A DNA stretch of 64,000 nucleotides from Flavobacteriales bacterium (GTDB lineage Bacteria > Bacteroidota > Bacteroidia > CAIKAF01). A program made the position numbers and the translations under genes. The DNA lies in assembly GCA_022402535.1 (NCBI GenBank), contig JAKRSD010000017.1, forward strand, positions 62,001 through 126,000, in the 5' to 3' direction. Shown piece after piece: positions 19,796-31,700 of this stretch. The notes beneath the pieces were generated by a model. That model saw only the letters and a list, made by a program, of their open reading frames with translations. It was not told where the DNA came from and ran no database searches. How positions within the stretch are numbered: position 1 is the first letter of the stretch; the number at the start of each line of letters is the position of its first letter.

Positions 19796-22700
19796 TGGAC
19801 ATTAACTTAACCATACCAAAAAATATAGAAAACGCTTACGGCAAAGAGTTTTCGTGGTTGCGTGCGGAAGGGCTGCGCCATATAGAAAATCTATCAGGAA
19901 ATCTGTGGACAGATTATAATACGCATGACCCTGGCATCACATTTTTAGAACTGCTTTGCTACGCCATTACAGATTTGGGATATCGTACGGAAATGCCAAT
20001 CGAAGACATTTTGGCTTCGCCGAAAAATAACTTGGAAGCCATGCATAGGCAATTCCATTCCGCTTTGGAAATATTACCAAATTCTCCCGTTACGGTCAAT
20101 GACTTCCGCAAATTATTGGTACGCGTAGAAGGGGTGAATAACGTGTGGTTGGTAAAGAAAAAGAAACACATCATAGCCACATACAGTCCCCAGCCTGTCA
20201 ATATGCGTTATGCAGCCGAAGCTACGGAAGCAATAGAAAACAAAGAAAAAAAGTTTGCACTCAAAGGTTTATATGACATACTGATAGAATTTGATGAAAG
20301 TACATTTGATGGAAACAGCGACATAAACGCGTGGAAAAACAACGTTATTAAAAACGTAAAAAGCGTTTACCAACGTTTCCGAAGTTTGTGTGAAGATGTG
20401 GAAGACGTGAAACAAGTACCGATACAAGAAGTGGTTCTCTGTGCGGATATTTCCTTGACCCCCGATGCAGATCCGGAGCAAGTTTGGGCAGATATAGCTT
20501 TTGTGGTAAACGAGTATTTATCGCCTAACATACGCTACTACACATTGAAAGAAATGCTCGCCAAAAATATACCAAGCGAACAAATTTTTGACGGTCCTGT
20601 ATTCGATTTAAAAGCACTTAAAGCGGATGATTTATTGGACGACATTTTCTTCAAAAAAGGATTTGTAGATAACGACGATATCAACAATTCGCAATTGCGA
20701 GATAATATCCGCCTGAGTGATATTATTCGTGTGATAAGCAAAGTGAACGGTGTATTATTCATAAAAAATATTGCCTTTGAATTTTGCAGCTGCAACGAAA
20801 CGGATAAAAATAAAGTAGCACAACTTTTCAATAAGGATAAATGGGTATTATGTGTGGACGAAGGCCATAAACCTGTCCTCTGCATGGGAAATACAGTATT
20901 GAATTTTTATAAGGATATTATTCCCATACAACTGAAGTTGGATGAAGCGGAGGTCAAATTGAATAAATTGAACGAAGCATACCGCATAGAAACCTCATCC
21001 AAATACATGGAAGATTTGCCGATGCCCGAAGGCAAATACCGCAACCTGGAAAGTTACAACAGTATGCAAAACCAATTGCCCGAAATCTACGGTGTAGGCC
21101 AAATGGGATTATCCGAAACGGCCAGTATGGAGCGTAAAACGCAGGCAAAACAGTTGAAATCTTTTCTATATTTCTTCGATCAAATTTTAGCCAATTATTT
21201 TGCCCAACTGGCCAACGTGAAAAATTTGTTGAGTGCCGATAACGAATTAAAACGCACCTATTTTTCCAATGTGGTGAGCGGATTGATTAACTCCGAAGAA
21301 CTGATTGCGGATGGTAAAATAAGTTCAGAAAAAGTAATTGACAAACTTAACCTAGACAATTTTCCGGAGCGTAGTAATAAAATGCTTAACCATTTATTAG
21401 CTCGCTTTAACGAGCGTTTTGGCGATTATGTATTTCTCTTGCATCGCCTGTATGGAAACGATTTTAATTATGCAGTCATCCGACACAAAAAGAATTTTCA
21501 CGCAGATTATTCGAATGTGAGTTCATGGCGTGGGGCTGCTTACGATTATCACAACAATAAGAATGCGGAAAATGCACGCGTGAATATTTCAGGTATGGAA
21601 AAACGCATTTCTCGCCTATTGGGATTCAACCATTACAAAACACAGCGTTTGGCCGGACTTCCATACAGCATAAAAAAATCAGATACACATCCGCGTAGCT
21701 TATACACTTGGGCAATACAAAAAGCGGCTGATGAAATATTAATAGGAAGCGGAACCACCCATGATGCCGATTTGGCTTACGAAGAATTGGGGTTGGCCAG
21801 TATATTGGGCATCGAAGAAAAATCATACAACATCGTTATCAATACTGATTTTAATAAGGCTTCGTTTGCGATAATGGATGCCGATAAAAACATTATAGCC
21901 CATACAAAATATAACAGCGCCATAAGTGTGGATGCCGATGCATTTTTCCCCTCGGATGATTTGCTAGAAGCCTTGTGTAACAATACGGAAAGCAAAATTA
22001 GATACAGGTTATCTTCCGATAAAAAAAGAGCTTCGTTTTATGTGGTAGATAATGATGAAAACATAATAGCTGATAGCCGTTCGTGGTATGCGTTATTAAG
22101 CGGAGAACTAGAAAGTGGCGTATATTCCTTGGCTAAAAATGCAGCCGATAAAACCATCAATGCCACTAAGCATCAATTCCGTTACCTGGTGGATGAAGAC
22201 AGCCAAACCTACACACTATTTTTACCAGGCAACAATGATGAAATATTAATTACATCTACACAACGCTTTATTCTCAATATTGACATTTTCCTTTCAAACA
22301 CACAATGGCAAAGTGTATTCACAGAGATACACAACACACGCCAATATCTTGAAAATAATTTCCGGTTGGAAGGTATGTACGTCGTAGAACAAATTCTTTT
22401 ACGTCCTGGCAGAAATGATGCCGCCAACAATGAATTCATGCCGATTTGTATCGACGTAAACGGCGAATATTGCAAACCACTTGACCCGTATTCATTCCGA
22501 ATTGCGGTGATATTACCAGGTTACAGTTTACGCCTGCGCAACCGCTATTTCCGTCAGTTTGCGGAGCGAATTATACGTATGGAAACGCCGGCGCATGTAC
22601 TTCCTCGCATTTGTTTTGTGGATGAAAAACATATGCTGGAATTTGAAGAAGCTTACGAAGACTGGCAAAACAAAAAACGCCATAGCAGCAAAAATAATTT

Positions 22701-22869
22701 GCCGATGGATAAAGCTGCAAACAAAAAACTAATTGACATTTTGGAGCACCTGTACACAGTGTACGAACAAGGCTATTTAGCAGATTGCGATGATGATACA
22801 CCCGATAGAAGTCCGGTGATTTTAGGATCCACTTTTCTGGGTACTTTAAATAATAACCTAAATTCTTAA
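19795..22869 (+). CDS. Large baseplate protein (Afp12-like)
   Basis: ~1024 aa; LWTDYNTHDPGITFLELLCYAITDLGYR and AERIIRMETPAHVLPRICFVD; ATG overlaps the upstream stop (TAATG); track start is TTG 19789. Confidence 0.87.
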   Translation: MDINLTIPKNIENAYGKEFSWLRAEGLRHIENLSGNLWTDYNTHDPGITFLELLCYAITDLGYRTEMPIEDILASPKNNLEAMHRQFHSALEILPNSPVTVNDFRKLLVRVEGVNNVWLVKKKKHIIATYSPQPVNMRYAAEATEAIENKEKKFALKGLYDILIEFDESTFDGNSDINAWKNNVIKNVKSVYQRFRSLCEDVEDVKQVPIQEVVLCADISLTPDADPEQVWADIAFVVNEYLSPNIRYYTLKEMLAKNIPSEQIFDGPVFDLKALKADDLLDDIFFKKGFVDNDDINNSQLRDNIRLSDIIRVISKVNGVLFIKNIAFEFCSCNETDKNKVAQLFNKDKWVLCVDEGHKPVLCMGNTVLNFYKDIIPIQLKLDEAEVKLNKLNEAYRIETSSKYMEDLPMPEGKYRNLESYNSMQNQLPEIYGVGQMGLSETASMERKTQAKQLKSFLYFFDQILANYFAQLANVKNLLSADNELKRTYFSNVVSGLINSEELIADGKISSEKVIDKLNLDNFPERSNKMLNHLLARFNERFGDYVFLLHRLYGNDFNYAVIRHKKNFHADYSNVSSWRGAAYDYHNNKNAENARVNISGMEKRISRLLGFNHYKTQRLAGLPYSIKKSDTHPRSLYTWAIQKAADEILIGSGTTHDADLAYEELGLASILGIEEKSYNIVINTDFNKASFAIMDADKNIIAHTKYNSAISVDADAFFPSDDLLEALCNNTESKIRYRLSSDKKRASFYVVDNDENIIADSRSWYALLSGELESGVYSLAKNAADKTINATKHQFRYLVDEDSQTYTLFLPGNNDEILITSTQRFILNIDIFLSNTQWQSVFTEIHNTRQYLENNFRLEGMYVVEQILLRPGRNDAANNEFMPICIDVNGEYCKPLDPYSFRIAVILPGYSLRLRNRYFRQFAERIIRMETPAHVLPRICFVDEKHMLEFEEAYEDWQNKKRHSSKNNLPMDKAANKKLIDILEHLYTVYEQGYLADCDDDTPDRSPVILGSTFLGTLNNNLNS

Positions 22870-22898
22870 ATATAATCACTTAGATAAAACATAGTACT

Positions 22899-25800
22899 AT
22901 GTCAAAATATCAAACACTTCAGTTGGACGAGTTGAGTTATGAGTACGAATTGTTCCGCGAAAACCAGTTGCTTACGCATAATCAGCTGAACAAGTTCATC
23001 CGCTATTTCGAAGACCAGGATAGGATTACACGTACTTATTTAATCGGTGTGGGTTTGGTTTGTGGCCTATCCGTAAAAAGTAACAGCAACAGCATTTGGG
23101 TAAACAAAGGCTGCGGTGTAACTACCGACGGCGATTTGTTGGTAATGGAAGGCGATACACAATACCGCTATTTTAAAAAGTATGAAAATAAAACGAAAAA
23201 GGGCGACCCGATTTACGATCCGTTTTATTCTGCTGCAGATAAAAAAGAGGTGGATTTGTGGGAATTACGAAAAGAAAACAAGGATGAAAACGATGTACCT
23301 ACAAATTTACTAAGCACGTTCAAAACCGTCACAACAAATGAATTGACGGATATGGTGGCACTTCTTTACATGGAAAACTTTTTGGCAGATCCTGACGATT
23401 GTACAAGCATAGATTGCAATCATCTTGGCCAAATGCAAAATAACAAAATCCGCGTTCTGCTCATTAACCAAACGGATGTGGAGAAACTCATAAACCGAGA
23501 GCCGGGAGAGTTGATGGCGGATGACATTTACAAGAACTTCTTCGATGCATACGACCAATATTTCACCCTACCTGAGCTGAAAGCAAAACGTGTGCATTTT
23601 ACAGCGGCGAACAGCAGTGATCTGGCAACGTTGCAAGGCGATTACAGAAATGCAGTTACCAGCGGTGTTTCTGCATTGGCTGATGCTATAGAAAAATTAT
23701 ACAACACGTTCAAATTCCTCATCGACAAAACAAGTTATTTTAACATAAACAGTATAAAAAACAAAATAAACACAAAGCTTTCCAGTGCTAGTACCAATCA
23801 GCAATACACATACGATTTCTATAAAGATTTGGTGGATTGTTATAACGAAATGAAAGATACGATTTACAATGCCGTATACATTTGCTGTCCTGACAAATAT
23901 GCGTTTCCTAAACACATCATGTTAGGAATTGTCAATGCACCACTCGGTCCAAAACCACCGCGTTTTAGGCATTATTTTTACCCATCGCCCGTGGTTTCAA
24001 AAGGTAAATCGTATGTAAGCGTTACCATTTCCATGTTCAACCGCTTCACGGCAATGTTAGATGGATTTAGCGTCCCTGGAACTTCCGCAGCGATTCAAAT
24101 TACCCCTTCCGTCAGTAGAGACAGAACAATCGAATGGCGCTCTATTCCATTTTATTATAACAACGCAGACTCGCTAAAAAATAATTGGAGCTACTACCGC
24201 ACTACACGCGGCTCTGAAAAAAATATTCTTTCCTACCATGCGGGTGGATATAACAGCAATCCACTCATAAATACACCACTAGATTATGATATAGACAAGT
24301 TTAATTTCTTCCGTATCGAAGGCCATCAAGGAAAGAAATTGGGAACGGCATTAGATAGCATTTTGAGTATAAAAAACAATAAAAATTTACCGTTCGATGT
24401 GGTGGCCGTAAAACTCAAAAGTGACCAAGATGGGGATTTGGACTTAGAAGAATACGCCTTTTATTTTGAAGACTTAAACACCATTTTAAACGCATGGATA
24501 GTAGAACAAAACTGCTTGTATGCAAAAGCGGTAAAATTCTTCTCCGCCTTTAACAGTAAAGGGAAACACGCTTCACAAAAAGGATTGGATATGAATGTAG
24601 CCACCGATGAAAAAACGGGAATTAAAATAGCGGAAGAAAAAGTAGGAGCAAAAGAAATAAAAGAAGCCGAAAGTAAAATCATTGCGAAGGTATCACAAGC
24701 CAAAGCAAAAACGGAGTCCTCATTTACCATAGGTAATATAGGAGATTCTATGGAATTTGAGTATTTGAAATACCAAAACAACGATTTCATTGGCGGCTAT
24801 TTATATACGGAAGATGAACAATCCATAGGAGCACTTATTGGCGAAATGGGTTTCATCAACAATTCTTGGATGGCCGACACCCTCATTTTAAACTTCGACC
24901 TTTACATAAAATCTAATGAATTTTTCATCCAATTAAATGAAGAAGAAAAGCGCATCAGCGTAAAAATTCCGGTAGCCATCATTGCGAAGCTGAACGACCT
25001 CATCAACTTCTCTCCGTTTGAAATAAGCGATCTCCGCGGCAATGAGCTCGACGAATACAAACAAAAGCTCGAAGCATTGTGTACTACGGTGGATGAAAGC
25101 TATGCATTTGCCGTAAAATATTTCCGCAAAGTGGACAACAGTACCGAAAACGAATACCTGAGCACACTACAAGCATTAAAAGACAATTGTTGTGCAGCAG
25201 AGAAGCTGGAAATCCTATTCAACGAAATTGAAAAACGCAAAAAGACCATAGCCGATTCATTGGTGCTATCTAAATATGCCGCCAAACACAAAGGTCTGGA
25301 ACATAAAGCCGGTGTAGAACGTGGCGGAACATTCGTAATGCTTTATGCCAGCGTAGAAGATGAAGATGTCAATGAAAAAGACAAACTGATGATCATGCTT
25401 AAACGCTACAAACGCGAAAGCAAGCTGTCAAAAGGAAAATTGCCCGACATGGAAGATTATTACGATGAGGACGTAGATTATTTTTTGGTAGTGTTGGCCT
25501 ATAATAGCAGAAAATTCGATGTGCAGAAAGAAGTTATAGATTACGTAAAATACAAAAATAAAATAGCAAAAAAAAATCCGGTTACGCTAAACACCTTAGC
25601 CAGAAGATTAACAGAACGCTATAATTTCATTCGTGCAAAAATAATTTCAACGCCGCAAAATACCACCAACGAAAATGTGGTGGTGGCCGATTTCAGCATA
25701 CCCTACATCTGCTGCAGCGATATGCCACCGATGGTATTTGTACTACCTGAAAAGAAAGCCACACTCCTATTACCGGTAAATGAAATATGCAACGACGGCG

Positions 25801-27371
25801 ATAAAATCCTATTTACCAAAATACCGAATGAAGGAACGATAAAATCACTTACGAAAGAAGCCGAAACAGCCATCGTGAGCGAAGAAAATGAGACCTATTT
25901 CTATCCAGGAAAATTGCCGGAAAGCCAATACGGCAAGAAAATAATTTTCACGCTGGACGATACGGAAACGGGCTGTTTTATTGTAGTTCATAAAAAACCA
26001 GTCGCCAAATTCAGTAGCGAATTGGTAAAAGAAAGTAGCTTATCGGTACGTATGAAATTTCTAAATAATTCAGATGATGAAACGGGAGAAGTATATACAT
26101 ACGAATGGGATTTTGGAGATGGCAAAGGAACACGTACCACTAAATCAAAAGAAGATATCAACGTAATTTATTTGCGCGAAGAACTGAATGGCCAAACGAA
26201 AGTAAAAGTAAAACTCACAGCTTTAAACGGCACCTGCAAATCGTTGTTTGAGGAAGAAATTATTTTAAAAGAAGTGCAACCTGAACCCGAGCCGGAACCA
26301 CCTGTCGTTGAATCGGTATCGCTATCAAAAACAGTGGTGTGCATCAATGAGAAACAGGTAAGCATTACGGATATTGTGCCACCAAACGCTGAGCTTACAT
26401 GTGTGGAAGTACCGGAAATTATCACATCATCCAACAAATTGGATTTGTTTAAAATCCCCAATTCAAAACTCGGCGCAGCCATACATTTCAAAGTGAACGG
26501 GAAAAATGTATCCACTACACTTACGGTATTTGCCGAACCAAACAACTCGTTTTCAATAATTTCGCCTATCCAACGTAACGGTAACAACATCACGTTTGAT
26601 ATCAAGATGGATAATCCGCAAGGCTTTAAATATAGCATATCTGAAGACGGAACAGGCTTAGGAATATTCACACCGAATAGCAATAATTTAATACGCATAT
26701 CCAATCTAAATATCACGAACAAAAAACAGGTTAGCATTAAAATAATCGCCGATGTTGACAGTAATTCACCATGCGATAACATAGCCATTGAACAGGTTGT
26801 GACAGTACCGGATATCATTACACAACCACCTATTGAAGAACCGGCAGAAAACGAATGCGGCAAATTGGTGAAAGCCAATTTGAATGAAAAAATGACCGAA
26901 CTGAAAGAAGGATTGAAAACCGTAAAAGATCAAAATCTGGTAGCATTAGGAAAATTGATTGTGAAAGATTACGAAAAAGTGATAACCGTTGCCGATAATT
27001 TAAAAGACGGAGAAGGAATACGCAACACCGTTTTAGAAAGATTACTCGCCAGCATAAACAAAGTAGCCAAAGTATCGCCAAAAACATTGGCAGAAGCAAA
27101 AATATTGGGTCTTTACAGCTATTATATTTTCGCTTTGATGTTGGACGTAATTATGTGCAGCCAAGAGTTGAAAAAATCGGTAAACGCCAGTATTTCCATA
27201 TTTGAAATTTACTTTAAGCAATTGCCGGTTATCATGAAAAGTGAATTTAAAACTGCAGTACCTACCAAGAAATACAACGAATCATTCGAAACATTCCCTA
27301 AAACATTCGTGAGCCAAGACCAAAACATAAACAAAGCGATGGCGAAATTGAAGAACATCATAAATGACTAA
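22899..27371 (+). CDS. 1490-aa eCIS-locus protein with an internal PKD-like domain; function unknown (Afp13-like position)
   Basis: Conserved-looking N-terminus (YQTLQLDELSYEYELFRENQLLTHNQLNKFIRYFEDQDRITRTYLIGVGLVCGL); PKD motif YTYEWDFGDGKGTRTT; proline/glutamate linker QPEPEPEPP. Confidence 0.75.
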   Translation: MSKYQTLQLDELSYEYELFRENQLLTHNQLNKFIRYFEDQDRITRTYLIGVGLVCGLSVKSNSNSIWVNKGCGVTTDGDLLVMEGDTQYRYFKKYENKTKKGDPIYDPFYSAADKKEVDLWELRKENKDENDVPTNLLSTFKTVTTNELTDMVALLYMENFLADPDDCTSIDCNHLGQMQNNKIRVLLINQTDVEKLINREPGELMADDIYKNFFDAYDQYFTLPELKAKRVHFTAANSSDLATLQGDYRNAVTSGVSALADAIEKLYNTFKFLIDKTSYFNINSIKNKINTKLSSASTNQQYTYDFYKDLVDCYNEMKDTIYNAVYICCPDKYAFPKHIMLGIVNAPLGPKPPRFRHYFYPSPVVSKGKSYVSVTISMFNRFTAMLDGFSVPGTSAAIQITPSVSRDRTIEWRSIPFYYNNADSLKNNWSYYRTTRGSEKNILSYHAGGYNSNPLINTPLDYDIDKFNFFRIEGHQGKKLGTALDSILSIKNNKNLPFDVVAVKLKSDQDGDLDLEEYAFYFEDLNTILNAWIVEQNCLYAKAVKFFSAFNSKGKHASQKGLDMNVATDEKTGIKIAEEKVGAKEIKEAESKIIAKVSQAKAKTESSFTIGNIGDSMEFEYLKYQNNDFIGGYLYTEDEQSIGALIGEMGFINNSWMADTLILNFDLYIKSNEFFIQLNEEEKRISVKIPVAIIAKLNDLINFSPFEISDLRGNELDEYKQKLEALCTTVDESYAFAVKYFRKVDNSTENEYLSTLQALKDNCCAAEKLEILFNEIEKRKKTIADSLVLSKYAAKHKGLEHKAGVERGGTFVMLYASVEDEDVNEKDKLMIMLKRYKRESKLSKGKLPDMEDYYDEDVDYFLVVLAYNSRKFDVQKEVIDYVKYKNKIAKKNPVTLNTLARRLTERYNFIRAKIISTPQNTTNENVVVADFSIPYICCSDMPPMVFVLPEKKATLLLPVNEICNDGDKILFTKIPNEGTIKSLTKEAETAIVSEENETYFYPGKLPESQYGKKIIFTLDDTETGCFIVVHKKPVAKFSSELVKESSLSVRMKFLNNSDDETGEVYTYEWDFGDGKGTRTTKSKEDINVIYLREELNGQTKVKVKLTALNGTCKSLFEEEIILKEVQPEPEPEPPVVESVSLSKTVVCINEKQVSITDIVPPNAELTCVEVPEIITSSNKLDLFKIPNSKLGAAIHFKVNGKNVSTTLTVFAEPNNSFSIISPIQRNGNNITFDIKMDNPQGFKYSISEDGTGLGIFTPNSNNLIRISNLNITNKKQVSIKIIADVDSNSPCDNIAIEQVVTVPDIITQPPIEEPAENECGKLVKANLNEKMTELKEGLKTVKDQNLVALGKLIVKDYEKVITVADNLKDGEGIRNTVLERLLASINKVAKVSPKTLAEAKILGLYSYYIFALMLDVIMCSQELKKSVNASISIFEIYFKQLPVIMKSEFKTAVPTKKYNESFETFPKTFVSQDQNINKAMAKLKNIIND

Positions 27372-28764
27372 GGGACAAACACATATCATCCACAAGGTAA
27401 ACCTGCATATTGAAGCGCCCAACAAGCGCACAGCCATGCATTGGCACAACAACGCAGGTGAATTGATGGAGCGGTATGTATTTCCACAATTGGAAATTTT
27501 ATTGAAGAAATACGAAAGCGATGGCCATATTATCCGTTTGGAAAAATTGGAACTGCAACTGGATATAAACGAAAAGGAACAGGCCGAAAAATCGATGGCA
27601 CAGCACATCATAAACCAGTTGGAAAATACCATCGTGCAATCAAAAAATAAAGTAAACGAAAACGAGCAAACGGAAACCCTTACAGCGCCAAAGCAGGAAC
27701 ATCGCATCATAGAGGCCTTTGTATATTTTATAAAAACGGGTGTGTTACCGTGGTATATCCACGATACGACAGAGCTTCATGAAACGAAAAAATTAATAGC
27801 GCACATACAAAGAGACCATGCTTTTTTCTTGCGAATTTTCGATAAGGAATTCAGGCAAAAAGAAGCCGCCATCGAACGAATAATGGCACAATATGGGGCA
27901 GAAATGTCGGAATATATTTTTGGAATTATTTATGCCAAAAAAAACAATACGGCACTTGAACATTTTGAAAAAGAAATCGTAGAAAAATTAACGCAGAAAA
28001 ACTATCCGAGACATTCCATCCGAACATTCATTTCACTACTGAAATGGGGTACGGCCGAATATCCTGATACACAAAAAAACACATTATGGAGTGAATGGCT
28101 CCAACTATTTTCATCCGAAAAAAAGCATGTAAATATTCCTCTTCGCTTTGCGGAATTGGATGAAATACTCGCAAAAGAAAACACACAACATATAGTGGCA
28201 GAAAAAGAATTGGAAACAAAAGAAAAAAAGAAACAAGAGTCCCAAACGGAAAAAACAAAAGACGTTTATATTCACCATGCGGGTTTAGTTTTGTTACATC
28301 CGTTTTTGTTATATTTTTTCACACGTTTCAATTGGATTGCAGATGAAAAATTCGTAGATAATGATGCGCAAGAAAGCGCCGCCCACCTACTCCACTATGC
28401 GGCTACGTACCAAGAGAACCAACCCGATTTTGAACTCGTTTTTGCCAAATATTTATGTGGCTTACCCGCATCTCATATTACCAATAGAAACATTGTGCTT
28501 ACGGAAGAAATGAAAGCCGAAGCCACCAAACTGCTTGGAGCCGCAGTGAAATATTGGGACGCATTAAAAGGTGCGTCGCCAGAAGCCTTGCAGGAAACGT
28601 TTTTGCAACGCAAAGGTAAATTGGAACTCAACGATTCGGCTGATAAAATAACGATAGAAAAAAGTGCCACCGATATATTACTGGACAAATTGCCTTGGAA
28701 TATTTCATTAATCCGCTTGCCGTGGTTAAAAAAATTAATTTACGTAGATTGGAAAATTCAATAG
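27364..28764 (+). CDS. Contractile injection system tape-measure-type protein (CIS_TMP family)
   Basis: HIIHKVNLHIEAPNKRTAMHWHNNAGELMERYVFPQLEILLKKYESDGHIIRLEKLELQLDI and HHAGLVLLHPFLLYFFTRFNW; 8-bp overlap with the upstream gene. Confidence 0.88.
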   Translation: MTKGQTHIIHKVNLHIEAPNKRTAMHWHNNAGELMERYVFPQLEILLKKYESDGHIIRLEKLELQLDINEKEQAEKSMAQHIINQLENTIVQSKNKVNENEQTETLTAPKQEHRIIEAFVYFIKTGVLPWYIHDTTELHETKKLIAHIQRDHAFFLRIFDKEFRQKEAAIERIMAQYGAEMSEYIFGIIYAKKNNTALEHFEKEIVEKLTQKNYPRHSIRTFISLLKWGTAEYPDTQKNTLWSEWLQLFSSEKKHVNIPLRFAELDEILAKENTQHIVAEKELETKEKKKQESQTEKTKDVYIHHAGLVLLHPFLLYFFTRFNWIADEKFVDNDAQESAAHLLHYAATYQENQPDFELVFAKYLCGLPASHITNRNIVLTEEMKAEATKLLGAAVKYWDALKGASPEALQETFLQRKGKLELNDSADKITIEKSATDILLDKLPWNISLIRLPWLKKLIYVDWKIQ

Positions 28765-28783
28765 ATTTATAGAATCGTATAAT

Positions 28784-31700
28784 TTGAAAGAAGCCGCCAA
28801 ACATATCAGCAATGCAAACCATCAAAACCATGCGCAAGGCAAGGAAGGCGGGCATTTTTTCAACAACAACATTATACAACCAAAACTCACAGTAGGCCAA
28901 AAAGACGACGCCTACGAAAAACAAGCTGACCAAACCGCGGATAACGTGGTGCAGAAGTTAAATAACAACACGGCAGAATCCGCTCCTGCTAAAGTGGAAA
29001 GCGCACAGGAAAAAGAAAAACTACAGCGCAAGGAAAAACCCGAGAAGGAAAAAATACAAAAATTAAGTTCGAACAACGATTCGGGCACGGTTGCTCCGGC
29101 ATCAGTAGAAAGCGGAATAGAAAAAAGTAAAGGTGGCGGCTCTGCCATGGACGGTTCCACCCGAAATAATATGGAGTCGGCTTTTGGGCACAACTTTAGC
29201 GATGTACGCATCCATACCGGTACACAAGCATCGCAGATGAATGATGAAGTAGGAGCTCATGCTTTCACACACGGAAACGACATTTATTTCAATCATGGAA
29301 AATATAATCCGAACAGCAAAGAAGGTTCGCATTTATTGGCACACGAGTTAACACACACCGTACAACAAAGTGGTGGCCTGCAACGCAGTATACAACGCAC
29401 CAATACACCGGCTTCAGGTACATCAGGCTCTTCATCGGCAACTACAGGAACCAACATTGCATCAGTAACTCCGGCGGCTTTAGCTGCACAAACGCCGCAT
29501 ACCCATGGTAAGATGGAAAAGATTGGCAACAACATAAAAATCACGTTGCTTAATTTCCCATTAAAACAATATGACACTGCGGGTCTTACCGTAGCTGGTA
29601 CCGGTGCTGGTGCCGAAGTTGAATATACGAAACCTAAACCAGGAACACGTAGAACACATCAAAGCGGAACATGGCGCAGGCAAGTGAAAAATGCGGTAAA
29701 AAATTCAATTGAACATTTCCCGGGGCTTACCAACATCGATCCAACAACAGTACTTTCGTTTAAGCTTAAGCGTGCCCCACACACCGTTATCGGTACATCT
29801 GATGAACTCTCCAACGAAATTGTGGTACCTTATTGGGACAGAACCGGAAGACCGCACCAGTACGATATAGAGCACAAAATGGACTGGCAAGTGGTAGGAA
29901 ACTTGCGCGGCGAAAATGGGGTAGATAACATTAGAAACTTAATATTATTAGATAGACAAACCAATCAACGGATAGGACAAGATGTAAGGCAGGCCATTGA
30001 AATGCGTATAAACAGCATTCTTACACATTACCGCAGTATCCTAAACCTTACGCACGATACGGCTGTTTCCAGCGACAACGTAATCATTGTATTTAAAAAT
30101 CCGCAAAAAACCGAACGCGTACCGGGAAACAAAATATCCATTAGCCCAATGGAAGCGGGTCCGGAAGCCACCTTAATCTTTGGCGATACGGTAAACGCAC
30201 AAGAGCCGAGGCAAAGCATATTTAACACAAATACCGTAGAACTTGTACGTTGTGGCCCATTAGCACAACGTGATATCGGGTTAAAAACATCTGTAGCAGG
30301 TGCCGCAAATATTTTGCCATATAATTACGACGGAGTCTATCTAAAACTTACGGGAACACCCCAACCGAATAAAAGCCTCACTGAGGTTAAATTTAAAAAA
30401 ATTGTAAATGATCCAAACAATACATTACAGCAAAACATAGGAGATGGAATTGTGCTACCCCATCAAGCTGTCCCGAATCAACAACATATCTACAGGGTAC
30501 AAAGTCAAGGGTATGCCGGAGTAATCCGCGATTCTCTTCGCGTAAGACAGATGAGTCCTATTGAAATTACAGAAGCCTCGTTTAGTCCAACTAAAGGCTG
30601 GTCGGCAGAAGGCCGAGTTGTTTCCGATCTTTCCATCCTACAAGGTGCAGATATAACCTTTGGCATAGAGGATAGTAATTACTATATACAAGCGGCCATT
30701 CCGCTCACACATTTTGCTTCCAAAATACCTCGTCCTTTTGAAGTTACATCGTGTAGCATAATCATCTATGCTTCGTCATCTTCACGTTTATCCGTTTCTG
30801 GAAACATAGAGTTTAAATTAGGAAACCTGGGTACCGGAATCGTTTCAGCCGGTGTAAATAGAACAGGCGTATTCTTGGATGGAAGTTTCAACTTCAAAAA
30901 CGATTGGTTCGATCCGGCTGAAATTCGTGTTGGCTACCGCGAAGGTAATTGGAATATAGGCGGAACTATAGGCATAGGCGACAACAAAGTAAAAGGTGTA
31001 CGCCGCGCCACATTAAACGTAGATTATCGAGATGGTGTGTTTACAGCAAACGGCGATGCAGATTTAAAAATTCCGGGCGTAAGCAATGTAACATTGGCAT
31101 CACGCGTGGAAAACAGCGGAAACTTTATGTTTTCAGCAGAAGCAACGCTCACGCAGCTTCCCGGTATACAAGGCGGTCGTTTAAGCGCCACCATCACTTC
31201 GGAAGATGACGACTTAAAAGTACGTGCCGAAGGTACCGTTACACCCAACTTACCTGGTGTACCAGGCCTCTCCGCATCAATACACGTTCTATACGATGAT
31301 GGCTTATTTGATGCAAACACCACAATTAATTACACACGCGGCAGATATAGTGGCACACTCACGATAGGCATAACAAATGCCAGCGTAGATGAGCATGGCA
31401 GACCTAACACAGAAGCTTCACAGGATGCCGGTGAAGAGGTGTTCGTGTACGGTTTCGGTGAGTTCAGGGTGAACCTGATTCGTGGAATAAATGGTACGGC
31501 CAGAGCCAGGCTCACACCTGAAGGTCAAGTATTGGTTGGCGCAGAAATTACAGCCAGTAACATGAATATTTTTGGCAATGGGTATCGTTTCACGAGAAAT
31601 TTATTCTCGTTGCCATCACTCTCCGTTCCACTTGTTGGAATACCAGGATTGAGCATAAGTGTATTCGTAAACGGAAGCGTTGATTTCATGTTTGATTGGC

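Noticed and set aside
26168-26878. 236-aa minus-strand ORF inside the PKD-containing eCIS gene
   Set aside because: Antisense to a continuous 1490-aa ORF with recognisable domains; hydrophobic/Ser-rich translation typical of antisense frames
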